Positions 17,041 through 26,892 of a DNA stretch of 64,000 nucleotides are shown here, piece by piece; the stretch's first letter is position 1; the number at the start of each line of letters is the position of its first letter. The notes beneath the pieces are model-generated. The model did not search any database and was not told the DNA's origin. It saw only the letters and a list, made by a program, of their open reading frames with translations. The stretch lies in NCBI GenBank assembly GCA_947624555.1, contig CANQKW010000003.1, forward strand, positions 62,001 through 126,000, written 5' to 3'. The stretch comes from an uncultured Clostridia bacterium (GTDB taxonomy: Bacteria > Bacillota > Clostridia > Oscillospirales > Ruminococcaceae). A program made the translations under genes and the position numbers.

Positions 17041-17673
17041 TTAACCTCTGATTGCCGCCAGCGTAAGCCTTGACGTTTCGGAGATCTCGTTCTGACCCTC
17101 AACCGTTACCAGCTTGCCTCTCTTGGTGTAATAATCCTTGAGGGGAGCTGTCTTTTCGTGATAGGTCTTTAAACGCGCCTGAACCGTTTCGGGTTTATCG
17201 TCTATTCTCTGAACGACCTTTGCGCCGCAGGCATCGCAAATTCCCTCTACCTTTGTCGGTTTATACTCGATATGGTAAGAATTTCCGCAGCCCTCGCAAA
17301 CACGTCTGCCGCTCATTCTTGCAGTAATTGCCTCGTCGGAAACGCTGATTTCGATAACCTTATCAATTTCAACGCCCATTTTATCGAGAGCCTCTGCCTG
17401 CTCAACTGTACGGGGAAAACCGTCGAGGATAAAGCCGTTCTGAGCGTCGGGCTGAGCAATTCTGTCCTTCAGAATGCCTATAACGACCTCATCGGGGACA
17501 AGCTCTCCTGCGTCCATATAACTTTTTGCTTTAAGACCTGCCTCGGTTCCGTTTTTAACAGCCTCTCTGAGCATATTTCCTGTGGAAATAGCGGGAATGT
17601 TAAGCTCTTTGCAGACAACCTCTGCCTGCGTGCCTTTTCCGGCGCCGGGAGCGCCTAAGAATATCATATTCAT
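17041..17673 (-). CDS. adk: Adenylate kinase (zinc-binding LID form)
   Basis: Converts ATP and AMP to two ADP. The 210-aa protein has the P-loop GAPGAGKGTQ at the N-terminus, the AMP site DGFPRT, and a LID with two Cys pairs (CEGC and CDAC) that bind structural zinc, as in Gram-positive enzymes. It lies between secY and map in the usual Firmicutes order. Its upstream spacer to secY (128 bp) is unusually long and structured. Confidence 0.98.
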   Translation of the reverse strand: MNMIFLGAPGAGKGTQAEVVCKELNIPAISTGNMLREAVKNGTEAGLKAKSYMDAGELVPDEVVIGILKDRIAQPDAQNGFILDGFPRTVEQAEALDKMGVEIDKVIEISVSDEAITARMSGRRVCEGCGNSYHIEYKPTKVEGICDACGAKVVQRIDDKPETVQARLKTYHEKTAPLKDYYTKRGKLVTVEGQNEISETSRLTLAAIRG

Positions 17674-17801
17674 AAGTCAATCTCCTGTCATTCAAATTAT
17701 CCCGACGGGCGACAGCCTGTGACTGCCGCAGTCACTGACCGCTGCCTGTAGCCGCCGACGTCCTTGACCGCCGACTGTAACTGCCGCCTGTCGGACAAAA
17801 C
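17674..17801. other. Structured spacer between secY and adk
   Basis: The 128-bp spacer holds a perfect hairpin GTGACTG-CCG-CAGTCAC (17719-17735) and two imperfect direct repeats beginning TGACCGC and continuing CTGTA (about 17735-17764 and 17764-17795). Outer segments CCGACGGG and CCTGTCGG can also pair. It is GC-rich compared with its neighbours. A role in RNA processing or attenuation is possible but unproved. Confidence 0.55.
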
Positions 17802-19133
17802 TTAGTCCAAAAATCCGGGATGGTGACGCATCATAATCTGGCTTTCGAGAGAACGAACCGTTTCAAGAGCAACACCGACGATAATGAGCAGCGTTGTTCC
17901 GCCGAGTGCCAGACCGTTGATACCCGAAACCATTGAGAAGATTATCGGGAAAACGGCAATAAAGCCGAGGAAAATCGCTCCTATGAGCGTAATCTTGCCG
18001 AGAGAATTGTGAATGAAGTCGGAAGTCGGCTTTCCGGGGCGATAGCCGGGGATTGCGCCGTTGTTCTTTTTCAAATTGTTTGCAATCTCGACAGGATTGT
18101 AAGATATTGATACATAGAAATAGTTAAACGCAATTATCAGCAAGAAGTAGATGACTGCGTAGAACGGAGAATTCTGACTGAAGAAACGGACAAATCCGTC
18201 CCAGAAAGACTCTCCCGTGCCGTCTATACCGAAGAAGAAACAAATCGTCTGAGGCAGCGACATAATCGACATAGCGAAGATTATCGGCATAACGCCGGAC
18301 ATTGCTACCTTTATCGGGATATGTGTCGACTGACCGCCGTACATCTTGCGTCCTACAACGCGCTTAGCGTACTGAACGGGTATTCTGCGTTCTGCGTTGG
18401 TCATAAAAATTACGAACCAAATCATTGCGACGTAGATGACGAGTATCACGATAATAAAGGGCAGCTTGCTCATATCAGCCTGACAAAGCTTGATATAAGT
18501 GTTTATGTCGTCGGGGAAACGAGCCACGATACCCGCAAAGAGTATCATTGAAATTCCGTTTCCTATGCCCTTTTCGTTTATTCTGTCGCCGAGCCAGATG
18601 ATGACCGACGCACCTGCGACAAAACAAGCCACGATTGTAATTGCAGCCAACACCTGTGCCGTCATATCCGCACCGTCGCCGTATTTCAGAAGAGGCTCAA
18701 TGCCGTAATCTGTCTTTACACCGCCTCTTAATGTGAAGTAAAATGCGATAGCCTGTATTACGGCTATTCCGAGAGCGGTAAACTTCGTGACCTTATTTAT
18801 TTTCTTCCTTCCTTCCTCGCCTTCTTTTGAAAGCCTTTCAAGAGGAGGAATAGCGACAGTAAGGAGCTGAACTATAATCGACGCATTGATGTAAGGCGTG
18901 ATTGACATTGCAAGCAGCGTTCCTTTTGAGAGCGAGCCGCCTGTCATTGTGTCAAGGTAGCTCAGCAGCGAAGCGTCGCCGATAAGGTCTGCAATCGACG
19001 TATTATTCAAAAACGGTACGAAGATGTTTGAACCTAAGCGGAACAGTATGATGATAAACAGCGTGTACAGTATCTTTTTGCGCAGCTGAGTGTCGACCCA
19101 AGCGTTGCGAAAGACCGTTAACATTCCGTTCAA
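17802..19133 (-). CDS. secY: Protein translocase channel subunit SecY
   Basis: The central channel of the Sec machinery. The 443-aa protein has ten expected transmembrane helices, the plug region after LRKKILYT, the cytoplasmic loop with GRKMYGGQSTHIPIKV, and the C-terminus RSLESQIMMRHHPGFL. The track start is a TTG at 19133, which has an AGAGGTGA site 5 bp upstream. The ATG three codons later (19124) gives the more typical N-terminus MLTVFRNAW, so either start is possible. The gene follows rplO with no spacer. Confidence 0.98.
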   Translation of the reverse strand: MNGMLTVFRNAWVDTQLRKKILYTLFIIILFRLGSNIFVPFLNNTSIADLIGDASLLSYLDTMTGGSLSKGTLLAMSITPYINASIIVQLLTVAIPPLERLSKEGEEGRKKINKVTKFTALGIAVIQAIAFYFTLRGGVKTDYGIEPLLKYGDGADMTAQVLAAITIVACFVAGASVIIWLGDRINEKGIGNGISMILFAGIVARFPDDINTYIKLCQADMSKLPFIIVILVIYVAMIWFVIFMTNAERRIPVQYAKRVVGRKMYGGQSTHIPIKVAMSGVMPIIFAMSIMSLPQTICFFFGIDGTGESFWDGFVRFFSQNSPFYAVIYFLLIIAFNYFYVSISYNPVEIANNLKKNNGAIPGYRPGKPTSDFIHNSLGKITLIGAIFLGFIAVFPIIFSMVSGINGLALGGTTLLIIVGVALETVRSLESQIMMRHHPGFLD

Positions 19134-19577
19134 TTACATCACCTCTGCCTTTCCGCCTGCCTTTTCGATTTTTTCCTGAGCGGAAGCAGTAAACTTAACT
19201 GCCTTTACTGTGAGTTTCTTTGTAAGCTCTCCGTTGCCGAGAATCTTAACGCCGTCCTTTGCGTCCTTGATAGCGCCGCACGCAATAAGAGCGGCAGCGT
19301 CAACAACAGCACCGTCCTCGAAACGCTTTTCAAGCTCCGAAACGTTTACTGTAGCAAATTCATCAGCGAAAATATTATTAAATCCTCTCTTCGGCATTCT
19401 TCTCTGGAGCGGCATCTGACCGCCCTCGAAACCGGGTCTTATAGAACCGCCCGAACGAGCTTTCTGACCCTTATGTCCCTTGCCTGCGGTTTTGCCCTGA
19501 CCCGAACCGTGTCCGCGTCCTATGCGCTTAACGTCCTTAACCGAACCTGCGGCAGGCTGTAATTCGTGAAGTTTCAT
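19134..19577 (-). CDS. rplO: Large-subunit ribosomal protein L15
   Basis: A late-assembling protein of the large subunit. The 147-aa protein begins [20 protein letters not shown], with the glycine-rich [19 protein letters not shown] stretch typical of L15. It lies between rpmD and secY, with SecY starting directly after its stop codon. Confidence 0.98.
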   Translation of the reverse strand: MKLHELQPAAGSVKDVKRIGRGHGSGQGKTAGKGHKGQKARSGGSIRPGFEGGQMPLQRRMPKRGFNNIFADEFATVNVSELEKRFEDGAVVDAAALIACGAIKDAKDGVKILGNGELTKKLTVKAVKFTASAQEKIEKAGGKAEVM

Positions 19578-19628
19578 TAACTATTGCACCCCATTTCTTT
19601 AGTTGATAGCTTGCGGATTGTCCGCATA

Positions 19629-19808
19629 TTAGACTTCTTCAACCTTAATAAGGTGAGCGATAGTCTTTATCTTGCCTCTTGTAGCGCCGTTATCGGGTTG
19701 GGTCGTAACAGAATTGATCTTGTGAAGTCCCAACGCTTTGGCAGTGGCGATCTGATTTTTCTTGCAGCTGTTTAAAGAGCGTACAAGAGTAATTTTTAAG
19801 TTTGCCAT
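19629..19808 (-). CDS. rpmD: Large-subunit ribosomal protein L30
   Basis: A 59-aa protein that is too short for the ORF track; the track shows only shadows here. It starts MANLKITLVRSLNSCKKNQ, the bacterial L30 N-terminus, and ends THLIKVEEV-like (AHLIKVEEV). A GGAGG site is present 9 bp upstream of the ATG. The position between rpsE and rplO is conserved. Confidence 0.97.
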   Translation of the reverse strand: MANLKITLVRSLNSCKKNQIATAKALGLHKINSVTTQPDNGATRGKIKTIAHLIKVEEV

Positions 19809-19834
19809 TGTTTTTCCTCCTAAAGCTCTTTAAA

Positions 19835-20329
19835 TTAAAGCTCCTTTACGCTCTTGCCTCTGAGAGCCGCAACCTCTTCTGCGGTTCTGAGAGCCATAAG
19901 TCCCTGCATTGTAGCTCTTACTACGTTGCAAGGATTATTGGAGCGCAGGGATTTTGTACGAATATTTTTGATACCTGCCATTTCGATTACCGCACGGACA
20001 GGGCCGCCTGCGATAACGCCTGTACCTTCGGGAGCGGGACGCATAAGAACTGCACCTGCGCCGAACTTTCCTGTAATCTCATGGGGAATTGTCGTTCCCT
20101 TGAGAGCAATCTTGTGAAGATTTTTCTTTGCGTCGTCAATTCCCTTACGGATAGCGTCGGGAACCTCGTTGGATTTGCCCATACCAAAGCCTACAGTGCC
20201 TTTTCCGTCGCCTACGACTACGAGAGCCGCAAACTTCATAATACGTCCGCCCTTTACGGTCTTTGATACTCTGTTAATAGCAACAACCTTTTCGCTGAGC
20301 TCGTTTTCTGTCTGTTCAATTCTAGCCAA
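19835..20329 (-). CDS. rpsE: Small-subunit ribosomal protein S5
   Basis: S5 shapes the mRNA entry channel and affects decoding accuracy. The track extends this frame to 20383, into rplR, but the natural start is the TTG at 20329: it gives the canonical N-terminus (M)[15 protein letters not shown], and AAGGAGG lies 8 bp upstream. The resulting 164-aa protein has the double-stranded RNA-binding fold ([17 protein letters not shown]) and the [20 protein letters not shown] loop. The alternative ATG at 20383 would add 18 residues unlike any S5. Confidence 0.96.
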   Translation of the reverse strand: MARIEQTENELSEKVVAINRVSKTVKGGRIMKFAALVVVGDGKGTVGFGMGKSNEVPDAIRKGIDDAKKNLHKIALKGTTIPHEITGKFGAGAVLMRPAPEGTGVIAGGPVRAVIEMAGIKNIRTKSLRSNNPCNVVRATMQGLMALRTAEEVAALRGKSVKEL

Positions 20330-20345
20330 GTCATTTCCCTCCTTA

Positions 20346-20705
20346 TCAGAAATTGAGTCCGCCTTCTCTTGCGCCTTCGGCAAGAGCAGCTACTCTACCG
20401 TGATATACATATCCGCCTCTGTCGAATACGACATCAGTGATGCCCGCCTTCTTTGCCTTTTCAGCTATCATCTGTCCGACCTTTTTGGCAGCGTCGCAGT
20501 TGCCGCCGTACATACCAAATCCCTTTTCAAGAGATGAGGCAGCGCAGAGCGTCTTACCGTTTACGTCGTCGATGATCTGAGCGTAAATATGCATTGAAGA
20601 ACGGAAAACATTAAGTCTGGGGCATTCGGGAGTACCCGAAATCTTGCCGCGAACACGCTTATGACGGCGCATTCTGCTTTTGTTTTTATCGATTACTTTA
20701 ACCAT
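20346..20705 (-). CDS. rplR: Large-subunit ribosomal protein L18
   Basis: L18 binds 5S rRNA in the central protuberance with L5. The 119-aa protein has the basic N-terminus [19 protein letters not shown], the core [18 protein letters not shown], and the ending [20 protein letters not shown]. Length and position before rpsE are normal. Confidence 0.98.
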   Translation of the reverse strand: MVKVIDKNKSRMRRHKRVRGKISGTPECPRLNVFRSSMHIYAQIIDDVNGKTLCAASSLEKGFGMYGGNCDAAKKVGQMIAEKAKKAGITDVVFDRGGYVYHGRVAALAEGAREGGLNF

Positions 20706-20810
20706 ATTCTTGTCCTTTCACAGTTTTTCCTGTACTCGCAGCGACGAATATTTCGGAAAAACTCAAAATCGAATAATATCTCGCAGAGATACACTCTGTT
20801 GTTCTCAATA

Positions 20811-21356
20811 TTACTTTTTGCCCTTTCCTGCCTTACCTTCCTTACGGCGAATATGCTCTTCGGCATATTTAATGCCCTTGCCCTTGTAAGGCTCAGGAGG
20901 ACGCTTGCCTCTTATTTCGGATGCACGCTGACCTACCATCTGCTTGTCAATTCCCACAACAATGATTTTGTTGGGAGAAGGTACTTCAAGCTTTACGTCG
21001 TCTGTGTCCGAAACAACGACCTTGTGTGAAAAGCCTAAATTCATAATTACGTCCTTGCCCTGCTTTTCACATCTGAAACCGACGCCGTTTATCTCCAGCT
21101 CTTTCTTAAAGCCCTCTGTAACGCCCACAATCATATTGTGGATAAGAGTTCTTGTAAGACCGTGAAGAGAACGGGAAAGGTTTTCGTCGTTGGGGCGCTC
21201 TACCTTGATTTCAGCACCCTCGTGAGTAATTTTCATCAAATGATTGAACTCTTTGGTAAGAGTTCCCTTAGGACCTTTTACAGTTACAACGGAACCGTCG
21301 ATTTTAACATCTACGCCCGCAGGAACAGTAACAGGCATTCTTCCGATTCTTGACAT
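20811..21356 (-). CDS. rplF: Large-subunit ribosomal protein L6
   Basis: L6 lies near the factor-binding site of the large subunit. The 181-aa protein has the two-fold repeat of the L6 fold. It begins MSRIGRMPVTVPAGVDV and has GKRPPEPYKGKGIKYAEE at the C-terminal end, which is diagnostic. It lies between rpsH and rplR. Confidence 0.98.
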   Translation of the reverse strand: MSRIGRMPVTVPAGVDVKIDGSVVTVKGPKGTLTKEFNHLMKITHEGAEIKVERPNDENLSRSLHGLTRTLIHNMIVGVTEGFKKELEINGVGFRCEKQGKDVIMNLGFSHKVVVSDTDDVKLEVPSPNKIIVVGIDKQMVGQRASEIRGKRPPEPYKGKGIKYAEEHIRRKEGKAGKGKK

Positions 21357-21368
21357 TACTATTCCTCC

Positions 21369-21767
21369 TTACCATACGAATGCAAGCACTTCGCCGCCTA
21401 CATTCAATTCGCGAGCCTTTTTGTCCGTCATAATGCCCTTTGAGGTGGAAACGATAGCTATACCGAGACCCTTCATTACTTTGGGCATATCCTTGCAGTT
21501 GGAGTAGATCCTCAAACCGGGCTTAGAAACTCTTCTAAGCCCTGTGATGACCTGCGCCTTGCTGTCAGTATACTTGAGCGTGATTTTGATTACGCCCTGC
21601 TTGTTGTCGTCAACTACCTTGAAGGACTTGATATATCCTTCGTCAAGCAAAATTTGTGCAATCTGCTTTTTAAGGTTAGAAGACGGAACATCAACAGTTG
21701 CGTGCTTAGCGGAATTAGCGTTGCGTATTCTTGTAAGCATATCCGCTATTGTATCTGTGATCTGCAT
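21369..21767 (-). CDS. rpsH: Small-subunit ribosomal protein S8
   Basis: S8 binds helix 21 of 16S rRNA and, in enterobacteria, represses the spc operon. The 132-aa protein begins [18 protein letters not shown] and ends [15 protein letters not shown] plus a short tail, both typical. The 173-bp gap to rpsN upstream is longer than usual; no clear S8-binding mimic was recognised in it. Confidence 0.98.
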   Translation of the reverse strand: MQITDTIADMLTRIRNANSAKHATVDVPSSNLKKQIAQILLDEGYIKSFKVVDDNKQGVIKITLKYTDSKAQVITGLRRVSKPGLRIYSNCKDMPKVMKGLGIAIVSTSKGIMTDKKARELNVGGEVLAFVW

Positions 21768-21940
21768 TCATTTACCTCCTAACAACGGGCCGTTACGAAT
21801 TCGATCGGCATTCTGCCTGTTCGTCGTACCCGCATATTCCGCACTATTCAAGTGCCTTGTCGATATATAGCCGAACCATCGATCTGCCCGTTCGGCGAGG
21901 GAATTTTGCAGAAACCTTTATAATCTGCCTTTTTTTGCTT

Positions 21941-22126
21941 TTACCAGCTTGACTTCTTTACACCCGGAATTTGTCCCTTGTAAGCAAGCTCTCTGAAACA
22001 GATTCTGCAAATGCCGAATTTGCGCATATACGCATGAGGTCTGCCGCAAATCTTGCATCTGTTGTAAGCACGAGTAGAAAACTTCGGTGCTCTGAGCTGT
22101 TTCTGCTTGAGTGACATCTTTGCCAT
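21941..22126 (-). CDS. rpsN: Small-subunit ribosomal protein S14, zinc type
   Basis: The short, 61-aa zinc-binding form of S14, as in most Gram-positive bacteria. The ligands are CKIC and CRIC, in the order [20 protein letters not shown]. It lies between rplE and rpsH. The long S14 form without zinc is not present in the window. Confidence 0.98.
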   Translation of the reverse strand: MAKMSLKQKQLRAPKFSTRAYNRCKICGRPHAYMRKFGICRICFRELAYKGQIPGVKKSSW

Positions 22127-22144
22127 AGCTTTCCTCCGTCCTAA

Positions 22145-22684
22145 TTACTTCTCAAAGGGGGCGCCCATAAGTGTGAGCAGCTCTCTTGCCTCTTCATCAG
22201 TTTTAGCGGTGGTTATAAAGTTAATATCCATACCGCGAACGGCGTCAATCTTATCGTACTCGATTTCGGGGAAAATCAGCTGTTCTTTCAGACCGAAAGA
22301 GTAATTTCCTCTGCCGTCGAAAGAGTTGGGGTTTATACCTCTGAAATCACGTACACGGGGGAGCGCCACGTTGAAAAGTCTGTCGAGAAACTCGTACATA
22401 ATATCTCCGCGGAGCGTTACCTTAACGCCGATTGCCTGACCTTCTCTTAACTTGAAGTTCGCAACGGACTTCTTAGACTTGCAGACAACAGGCTTTTGTC
22501 CTGTGATGGCAGCAAGCTCTTCCATAACGTTGTCGATGATTTTAGCGTTTTCCTTTGCCTCGCCGCAGCCTACGTTTACAACAATCTTGTCAAGTTTCGG
22601 AGTCTGCATAACAGACTTGTAGCCGAATTTCTTGAAGAGAGCGGGTGCTACGGTTTCCTTGTAGAATTCTTTCATTCTTGCCAT
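22145..22684 (-). CDS. rplE: Large-subunit ribosomal protein L5
   Basis: L5 brings 5S rRNA into the large subunit and contacts P-site tRNA. The 179-aa protein has [16 protein letters not shown] near residue 32, [18 protein letters not shown] in the middle, and the C-terminal [15 protein letters not shown]. It lies between rplX and rpsN. Confidence 0.98.
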   Translation of the reverse strand: MARMKEFYKETVAPALFKKFGYKSVMQTPKLDKIVVNVGCGEAKENAKIIDNVMEELAAITGQKPVVCKSKKSVANFKLREGQAIGVKVTLRGDIMYEFLDRLFNVALPRVRDFRGINPNSFDGRGNYSFGLKEQLIFPEIEYDKIDAVRGMDINFITTAKTDEEARELLTLMGAPFEK

Positions 22685-22753
22685 TGTTATTTCCTCCGTT
22701 TGAGCCGGGTTTTAGCGCCTTTCGGCACTGCTTATACCCGACCATTGCGGCAA

Positions 22754-23095
22754 TCAATACTTCAGCTCTGCGCCGCAGTGCTTGCAGACTCTGATTTTCT
22801 TGCCGTCCTCAATCTTGTGACCTACTCTGGTTGGCTTGTCGCACTTAGGGCAGACAGGCATAACCTTGCAGGCATAAATAGGACTTTCAGCCTGAACTCT
22901 TCCGCCGAGTTGTCCCTGCTGTCTGGGCTTTACGTGCTTGGTGACCATATTGATACCCTCAACAATCACCTTGCCCTCTTTGGGAGAAACCGTAAGAACC
23001 TTTCCTGTCTTTCTCTTGCCGTTCTCACCGTTTGCGTACTTATCTTTCTTGTCGCCCGTCATAAGAGCGACTGTGTCGCCGACTTTAATATTCAT
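22754..23095 (-). CDS. rplX: Large-subunit ribosomal protein L24 with zinc-ribbon-like end
   Basis: L24 starts 50S assembly near the tunnel exit. The 113-aa protein has the KOW motif (KVGDTVALMTGDKKDK and GKVLTVSPKEGKVIVEG). Its C-terminus has two CxxC pairs, CPKC and CKHC, separated by about 16 residues, a possible zinc knuckle found in many Clostridia and Bacilli L24 proteins. It lies between rplN and rplE. Confidence 0.98.
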   Translation of the reverse strand: MNIKVGDTVALMTGDKKDKYANGENGKRKTGKVLTVSPKEGKVIVEGINMVTKHVKPRQQGQLGGRVQAESPIYACKVMPVCPKCDKPTRVGHKIEDGKKIRVCKHCGAELKY

Positions 23096-23110
23096 ACAAC
23101 GGCACCTCCA

Positions 23111-23479
23111 TTACAGAACTTCGGGAGCAAGCGACAGGATTTTCATATAATCCTTATCTCTCAGCTCTCTCGCAACCGGACCAAAAATACGAGTACCTCT
23201 CGGGTTTTTGTCCTCCTTAATGATAACCGCTGCGTTCTCGTCGAAGCGGATATATGTGCCGTCGTCGCGTCTCAGACCTTTTGCAGAGCGAACGATTACG
23301 CACTTAACAACGTCGCCCTTCTTGACAACGCCGCCGGGTGTAGCTTTTTTAACAGAAGCCACTACAACATCGCCGATATTTGCGTATCTTCTTCTTGTAC
23401 CGCCAAGAACTCTGATACACATAAGCTCCTTTGCGCCTGTATTATCGGCAACCTTGAGCAATGTCTGCATTTGTATCAT
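23111..23479 (-). CDS. rplN: Large-subunit ribosomal protein L14
   Basis: L14 lies at the subunit interface and takes part in an intersubunit bridge with 16S rRNA. The 122-aa protein begins [18 protein letters not shown] and contains RPKGTR-like [17 protein letters not shown] near the end. Length is exactly the family norm. Confidence 0.98.
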   Translation of the reverse strand: MIQMQTLLKVADNTGAKELMCIRVLGGTRRRYANIGDVVVASVKKATPGGVVKKGDVVKCVIVRSAKGLRRDDGTYIRFDENAAVIIKEDKNPRGTRIFGPVARELRDKDYMKILSLAPEVL

Positions 23480-23551
23480 AGCTTAACTTACTCCTTCCCT
23501 GCCGAAGTCGGAAATTCTTTCGAGTTTCCCACTCTGACAAATTTAAGTCGA

Positions 23552-23806
23552 TTACTTAGCTCTTTCGATTACATTTACAAGGCGCCATCTCTTGTCTTTG
23601 GAGAGAGGTCTTGTTTCCATAATCTCAACTCTGTCGCCTATCTTACAGGTGTTTTCTTCATCGTGAGCCTTGAGCTTGATCGTGCGCTTTACTATTTTCT
23701 TGTAAAGAGGATGACGAACGTTGTCCTCGATAGCGACTACAATCGTTTTATCCATTTTGTCGCTTACGACTCTTCCTACTCTTGTCTTTCTAAGATTTCT
23801 TTCCAT
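23552..23806 (-). CDS. rpsQ: Small-subunit ribosomal protein S17
   Basis: S17 is a primary rRNA-binding OB-fold protein of the 30S subunit. The 84-aa protein has [19 protein letters not shown] and [19 protein letters not shown], both characteristic. It lies between rpmC and rplN. Confidence 0.98.
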   Translation of the reverse strand: MERNLRKTRVGRVVSDKMDKTIVVAIEDNVRHPLYKKIVKRTIKLKAHDEENTCKIGDRVEIMETRPLSKDKRWRLVNVIERAK

Positions 23807-23828
23807 ATTTTGTTCTTATCCTCCTTCC

Positions 23829-24029
23829 TTAATTCTCCGCCGTGAGTTCACGCTGACGCTGAATGGTCTTTATACGTGCGATGTCCTTCTTGACAGCCTT
23901 TATTCTCGTGGGATTGTCAAGCTGGTTCACAGCGAGCTGGAAGCGCAGATTAAAAAGCTCCTGTTTGAGTTCGGCAAGCTTTGTTTCAAGCTCTTTTTCC
24001 GAAAGATATTTAATTTCCGAAGCCTTCAT
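23829..24029 (-). CDS. rpmC: Large-subunit ribosomal protein L29
   Basis: A 66-aa helical hairpin protein next to the tunnel exit, where trigger factor and SRP dock. It begins [18 protein letters not shown] and contains [19 protein letters not shown]. Its ATG shares one base with the rplP stop codon (TAATG), which indicates coupled translation. Confidence 0.98.
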   Translation of the reverse strand: MKASEIKYLSEKELETKLAELKQELFNLRFQLAVNQLDNPTRIKAVKKDIARIKTIQRQRELTAEN

Positions 24030-24451
24030 TAAAGCTCACCTCCGTCTTCCTTTTTAACAAATTTGCACTTTATGGGAAGCTTATGCATAGCAAGACGCAT
24101 AGCCTCTCTTGCTGTTTCTTCGGGTACGCCTGCAATCTCGAACATTACTCTGCCGGGCTTTACAACGGATACCCAATATTCGGGAGAACCTTTTCCCGAA
24201 CCCATACGAGTACCAAGCGGCTTTGTTGTAACGGGCTTGTCGGGGAATATCTTGATCCAAACCTGACCGCCGCGCTTGATATAACGTGTCATTGCGATAC
24301 GGGCAGCCTCAATCTGATTAGACTTTATCCATGCAGCCTCAAGTGCCTGCAGTCCGTATTCGCCGTTGCTTACCGTATTGCCTCTTGTTGCAATACCCTT
24401 GCGGCGTCCTCTTTGTACTCTTCTGTATTTTACTCTCTTAGGAAGCAGCAT
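24029..24451 (-). CDS. rplP: Large-subunit ribosomal protein L16
   Basis: L16 organises the A-site region of the peptidyl-transferase centre. The 140-aa protein begins [19 protein letters not shown] and has [18 protein letters not shown] and [19 protein letters not shown]. Both ends share one base with their neighbours (TAATG), showing tight coupling with rpsC and rpmC. Confidence 0.98.
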   Translation of the reverse strand: MLLPKRVKYRRVQRGRRKGIATRGNTVSNGEYGLQALEAAWIKSNQIEAARIAMTRYIKRGGQVWIKIFPDKPVTTKPLGTRMGSGKGSPEYWVSVVKPGRVMFEIAGVPEETAREAMRLAMHKLPIKCKFVKKEDGGEL

Positions 24452-25284
24452 TATTCGTTACCCCCTTCTTTTTTTACTTCTGCTCTGGGCTTACGGGGAG
24501 GACGGCGGTCACCGTTTCTGCCTGAACCGTTTGCCCTGTCGTTACGGCGTCTGTCGCTGCGTTCGTTTCTCTCGCTGCGAGCAGGCTTGTTTGCGGGAAT
24601 TTCTCCCTTAAGAACCTCGCCGTTATAAATCCATACCTTTACGCCGATAACGCCGTATGTGGTATTTGCTCTTGCTACTCCGTATTCGATGTCTGCACGA
24701 AGTGTCTGCAGCGGTATCGTACCCTCGTGGTAGCTTTCGGAACGAGCGATTTCTGCGCCGCCCAAACGTCCGCTTACCATTGTCTTGATACCCTTAGCGC
24801 CGCTCTTCATCGTTCTGCCGATAGCCTGTTTCATAGCACGTCTGAAGGAAACACGTCCTTCGAGCTGCTGTGCGATATTATCGGCAACGAGCTGTGCGTT
24901 GAGGTCGGGATTTTTGATTTCTACAATGTCTATAGAAACCGTCTTTCCGCCAACGAGCTTTTCAATCTCGCTGCGGATTTTCTCAATCTCTGCGCCCTTA
25001 GGTCCTATCAGCATTCCCACCTTGTCGGCGTGAATGTAGATTTTGATTTTATCAGCGCCTGTGCGCTCAATCTGAATGTCTGCGATGCCAACAGCTCTTG
25101 AAAGCAGCTGTGTGGTCTTTTCTCCGCTTACCTTGTTGAACATTCTCTTGTTCATAAGGTATTCGCGGATTTTGTAATCCTCGACAAGTGTATCACCGAA
25201 GGTTGATTTATCGGCGAACCAGCGAGAATCCCAATCTTTGATTACACCCACGCGAAGACCGTGCGGATTAACCTTCTGTCCCAT
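24451..25284 (-). CDS. rpsC: Small-subunit ribosomal protein S3 with a long basic tail
   Basis: S3 lines the mRNA entry site. The 277-aa protein has the normal core ([20 protein letters not shown], the KH domain with [18 protein letters not shown], and the C-terminal domain to about residue 215). It then carries an added tail of about 55 residues rich in Arg, Asn, Gly and Pro, beyond the usual length of about 218-233 aa. Such tails occur in some Clostridia. Located between rplV and rplP. Confidence 0.98.
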   Translation of the reverse strand: MGQKVNPHGLRVGVIKDWDSRWFADKSTFGDTLVEDYKIREYLMNKRMFNKVSGEKTTQLLSRAVGIADIQIERTGADKIKIYIHADKVGMLIGPKGAEIEKIRSEIEKLVGGKTVSIDIVEIKNPDLNAQLVADNIAQQLEGRVSFRRAMKQAIGRTMKSGAKGIKTMVSGRLGGAEIARSESYHEGTIPLQTLRADIEYGVARANTTYGVIGVKVWIYNGEVLKGEIPANKPARSERNERSDRRRNDRANGSGRNGDRRPPRKPRAEVKKEGGNE

Positions 25285-25298
25285 TGTAATTCTCCTCC

Positions 25299-25634
25299 TT
25301 ATTCAGCTTCTTTAACAACCAGCGTGATGTTGGACGTTCTCTTCATAATTCTGTGCGCTCTGCCGTGGTCTTTGGGTCTTATGCGCTTAAGAGTAATTCC
25401 TGCGCCGACATAGCACTGTGAAACGTAAAGTCTTGAGGTATCCATATTGTGATTGTTCTCTGCGTTTGCAACTGCCGACTTGAGCAGCTTTGCGAGAGGC
25501 TCACAAGCTGACTTCGGCGTATTCTTGAGAATAGCCATTGCGGTCTCGACAGGCTTATTGCGGATCAAATCCAGCACGATACCGACCTTGCGCGGAGAGA
25601 TACGTACCTGCCTGAGTTCTGCTCTTGCTTCCAT
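25299..25634 (-). CDS. rplV: Large-subunit ribosomal protein L22
   Basis: L22 lines the exit tunnel with a long beta hairpin; changes in it can alter macrolide response. The 111-aa protein begins [20 protein letters not shown] and has the tunnel loop with [18 protein letters not shown]. It lies between rpsS and rpsC. Confidence 0.98.
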   Translation of the reverse strand: MEARAELRQVRISPRKVGIVLDLIRNKPVETAMAILKNTPKSACEPLAKLLKSAVANAENNHNMDTSRLYVSQCYVGAGITLKRIRPKDHGRAHRIMKRTSNITLVVKEAE

Positions 25635-25646
25635 ATTCTCCCCTCC

Positions 25647-25925
25647 TTACTTCTTAGCAGTGGTTTTGCTGCCTGCGTGACCCTTGAAGGTTCTTGTCGG
25701 AGCAAATTCGCCAAGCTTATGTCCTACCATATCCTCTGTAACATACACAGGGACGTGTTTTCTGCCGTCGTGAACAGCAAATGTGTGACCTACGAAATCG
25801 GGGAAAATTGTCGAGGAACGGCTCCAGGTCTTAAGAACCTTTTTCTCGCCCTTTTCATTCATATCGAGAACTCTCTTCATAAGAGCTTCCTGAACGTAAG
25901 GCCCCTTCTTAATGCTTCTTCCCAT
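25647..25925 (-). CDS. rpsS: Small-subunit ribosomal protein S19
   Basis: S19 sits in the head of the 30S subunit with S13. The track starts at 25955, but the ATG at 25925 gives the universal start [11 protein letters not shown] and is preceded by a GAAAGGA site. The resulting 92-aa protein has [19 protein letters not shown] and [15 protein letters not shown], all typical. Confidence 0.97.
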   Translation of the reverse strand: MGRSIKKGPYVQEALMKRVLDMNEKGEKKVLKTWSRSSTIFPDFVGHTFAVHDGRKHVPVYVTEDMVGHKLGEFAPTRTFKGHAGSKTTAKK

Positions 25926-26041
25926 TATGATTTTTCCTTTCAAGTTGAGCTGCAAGTTAATGAACGGCGAAAAACCTTTTTACAGAGCTTGCGCCAAACG
26001 CCGTTCTTATTAACAGCAACTGTCGGGTTTTAATTTTTTAA

Positions 26042-26875
26042 TTATTTACCGTTTCTTCTTCTTACGATAAACTTGTTAGACGCCTTCTTTGTAGAACGTG
26101 TCTTGTAGCCCAAAGCAGGCTTGCCCCAAGGAGTAACAGGTCCGGGACGTCCTACAGGGGACTTACCCTCACCGCCTCCGTGCGGGTGGTCGTTCGGGTT
26201 CATTACAGAACCGCGGACTGTCGGTCTTATTCCGAGGTGACGGGTCTTGCCTGCCTTACCTCTGTTTACGTTTTCATGGTCGAGGTTCGATACCGTTCCG
26301 ATAGATGCATAGCAGGACGCCTGCACGTTTCTCAGCTCTCCCGAAGGAAGTCTGAGAAGAGCGTATCCGTTCTCCTTAGCCATAAGCTGAGCCGTATTTC
26401 CTGCGGAACGGACAAGCTGTCCGCCCTTGCCGGGATAAAGCTCGATATTGTGGATAAAAGTACCTACGGGAATATTATCAAGAGGAAGTGCGTTGCCCGA
26501 CTTAATGTCTGCGTCTGCGCCTGCTCTTACCGTATCGCCGACTTTAAGTCCGTCGGGAGCGATAATATATCTCTTTTCGTTATCCTCGTACTGTACAAGA
26601 GCGATAAATGCCGAACGGTTGGGGTCATACTCAAGAGTAAGAACCGTTGCATTCATTCCGCGCTTATCTCTTTTGAAGTCGATAACACGGTACTTCTTTC
26701 TGTTTCCGCCGCCGATATGGCGAACAGTTATTCTGCCGTAGCTGTTTCTGCCAGCAGTCTTTTTAACAGGCTCCAGAAGGCTTTTTTCGGGAGCGACCTT
26801 TGACAGGCAGCTGTAATCAGTAACAGTCATACCTCTGCGGCTGTTATTGACGGGCTTGTAAACTTTAATAGCCAT
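26042..26875 (-). CDS. rplB: Large-subunit ribosomal protein L2
   Basis: L2 is needed for subunit joining and peptidyl-transferase function. The 277-aa protein has the OB domain, the SH3-like domain and the C-terminal [20 protein letters not shown] loop, which includes the conserved histidine near the peptidyl-transferase centre. Length is the family norm. Confidence 0.98.
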   Translation of the reverse strand: MAIKVYKPVNNSRRGMTVTDYSCLSKVAPEKSLLEPVKKTAGRNSYGRITVRHIGGGNRKKYRVIDFKRDKRGMNATVLTLEYDPNRSAFIALVQYEDNEKRYIIAPDGLKVGDTVRAGADADIKSGNALPLDNIPVGTFIHNIELYPGKGGQLVRSAGNTAQLMAKENGYALLRLPSGELRNVQASCYASIGTVSNLDHENVNRGKAGKTRHLGIRPTVRGSVMNPNDHPHGGGEGKSPVGRPGPVTPWGKPALGYKTRSTKKASNKFIVRRRNGK

Positions 26876-26892
26876 TACGTTTCACTCCTTAC

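Noticed and set aside
20330-20383. N-terminal extension of S5 given in the track
   Set aside because: The TTG at 20329 has an AAGGAGG site and gives the canonical S5 start.
22496-23845. 449-aa plus-strand ORF across rplE, rplX, rplN and rpsQ
   Set aside because: It is antisense to four conserved ribosomal genes, has no ribosome site, and results from the codon pattern of the other strand.
24083-24628. Plus-strand 181-aa ORF over rplP and rpsC
   Set aside because: It is a shadow of conserved genes.
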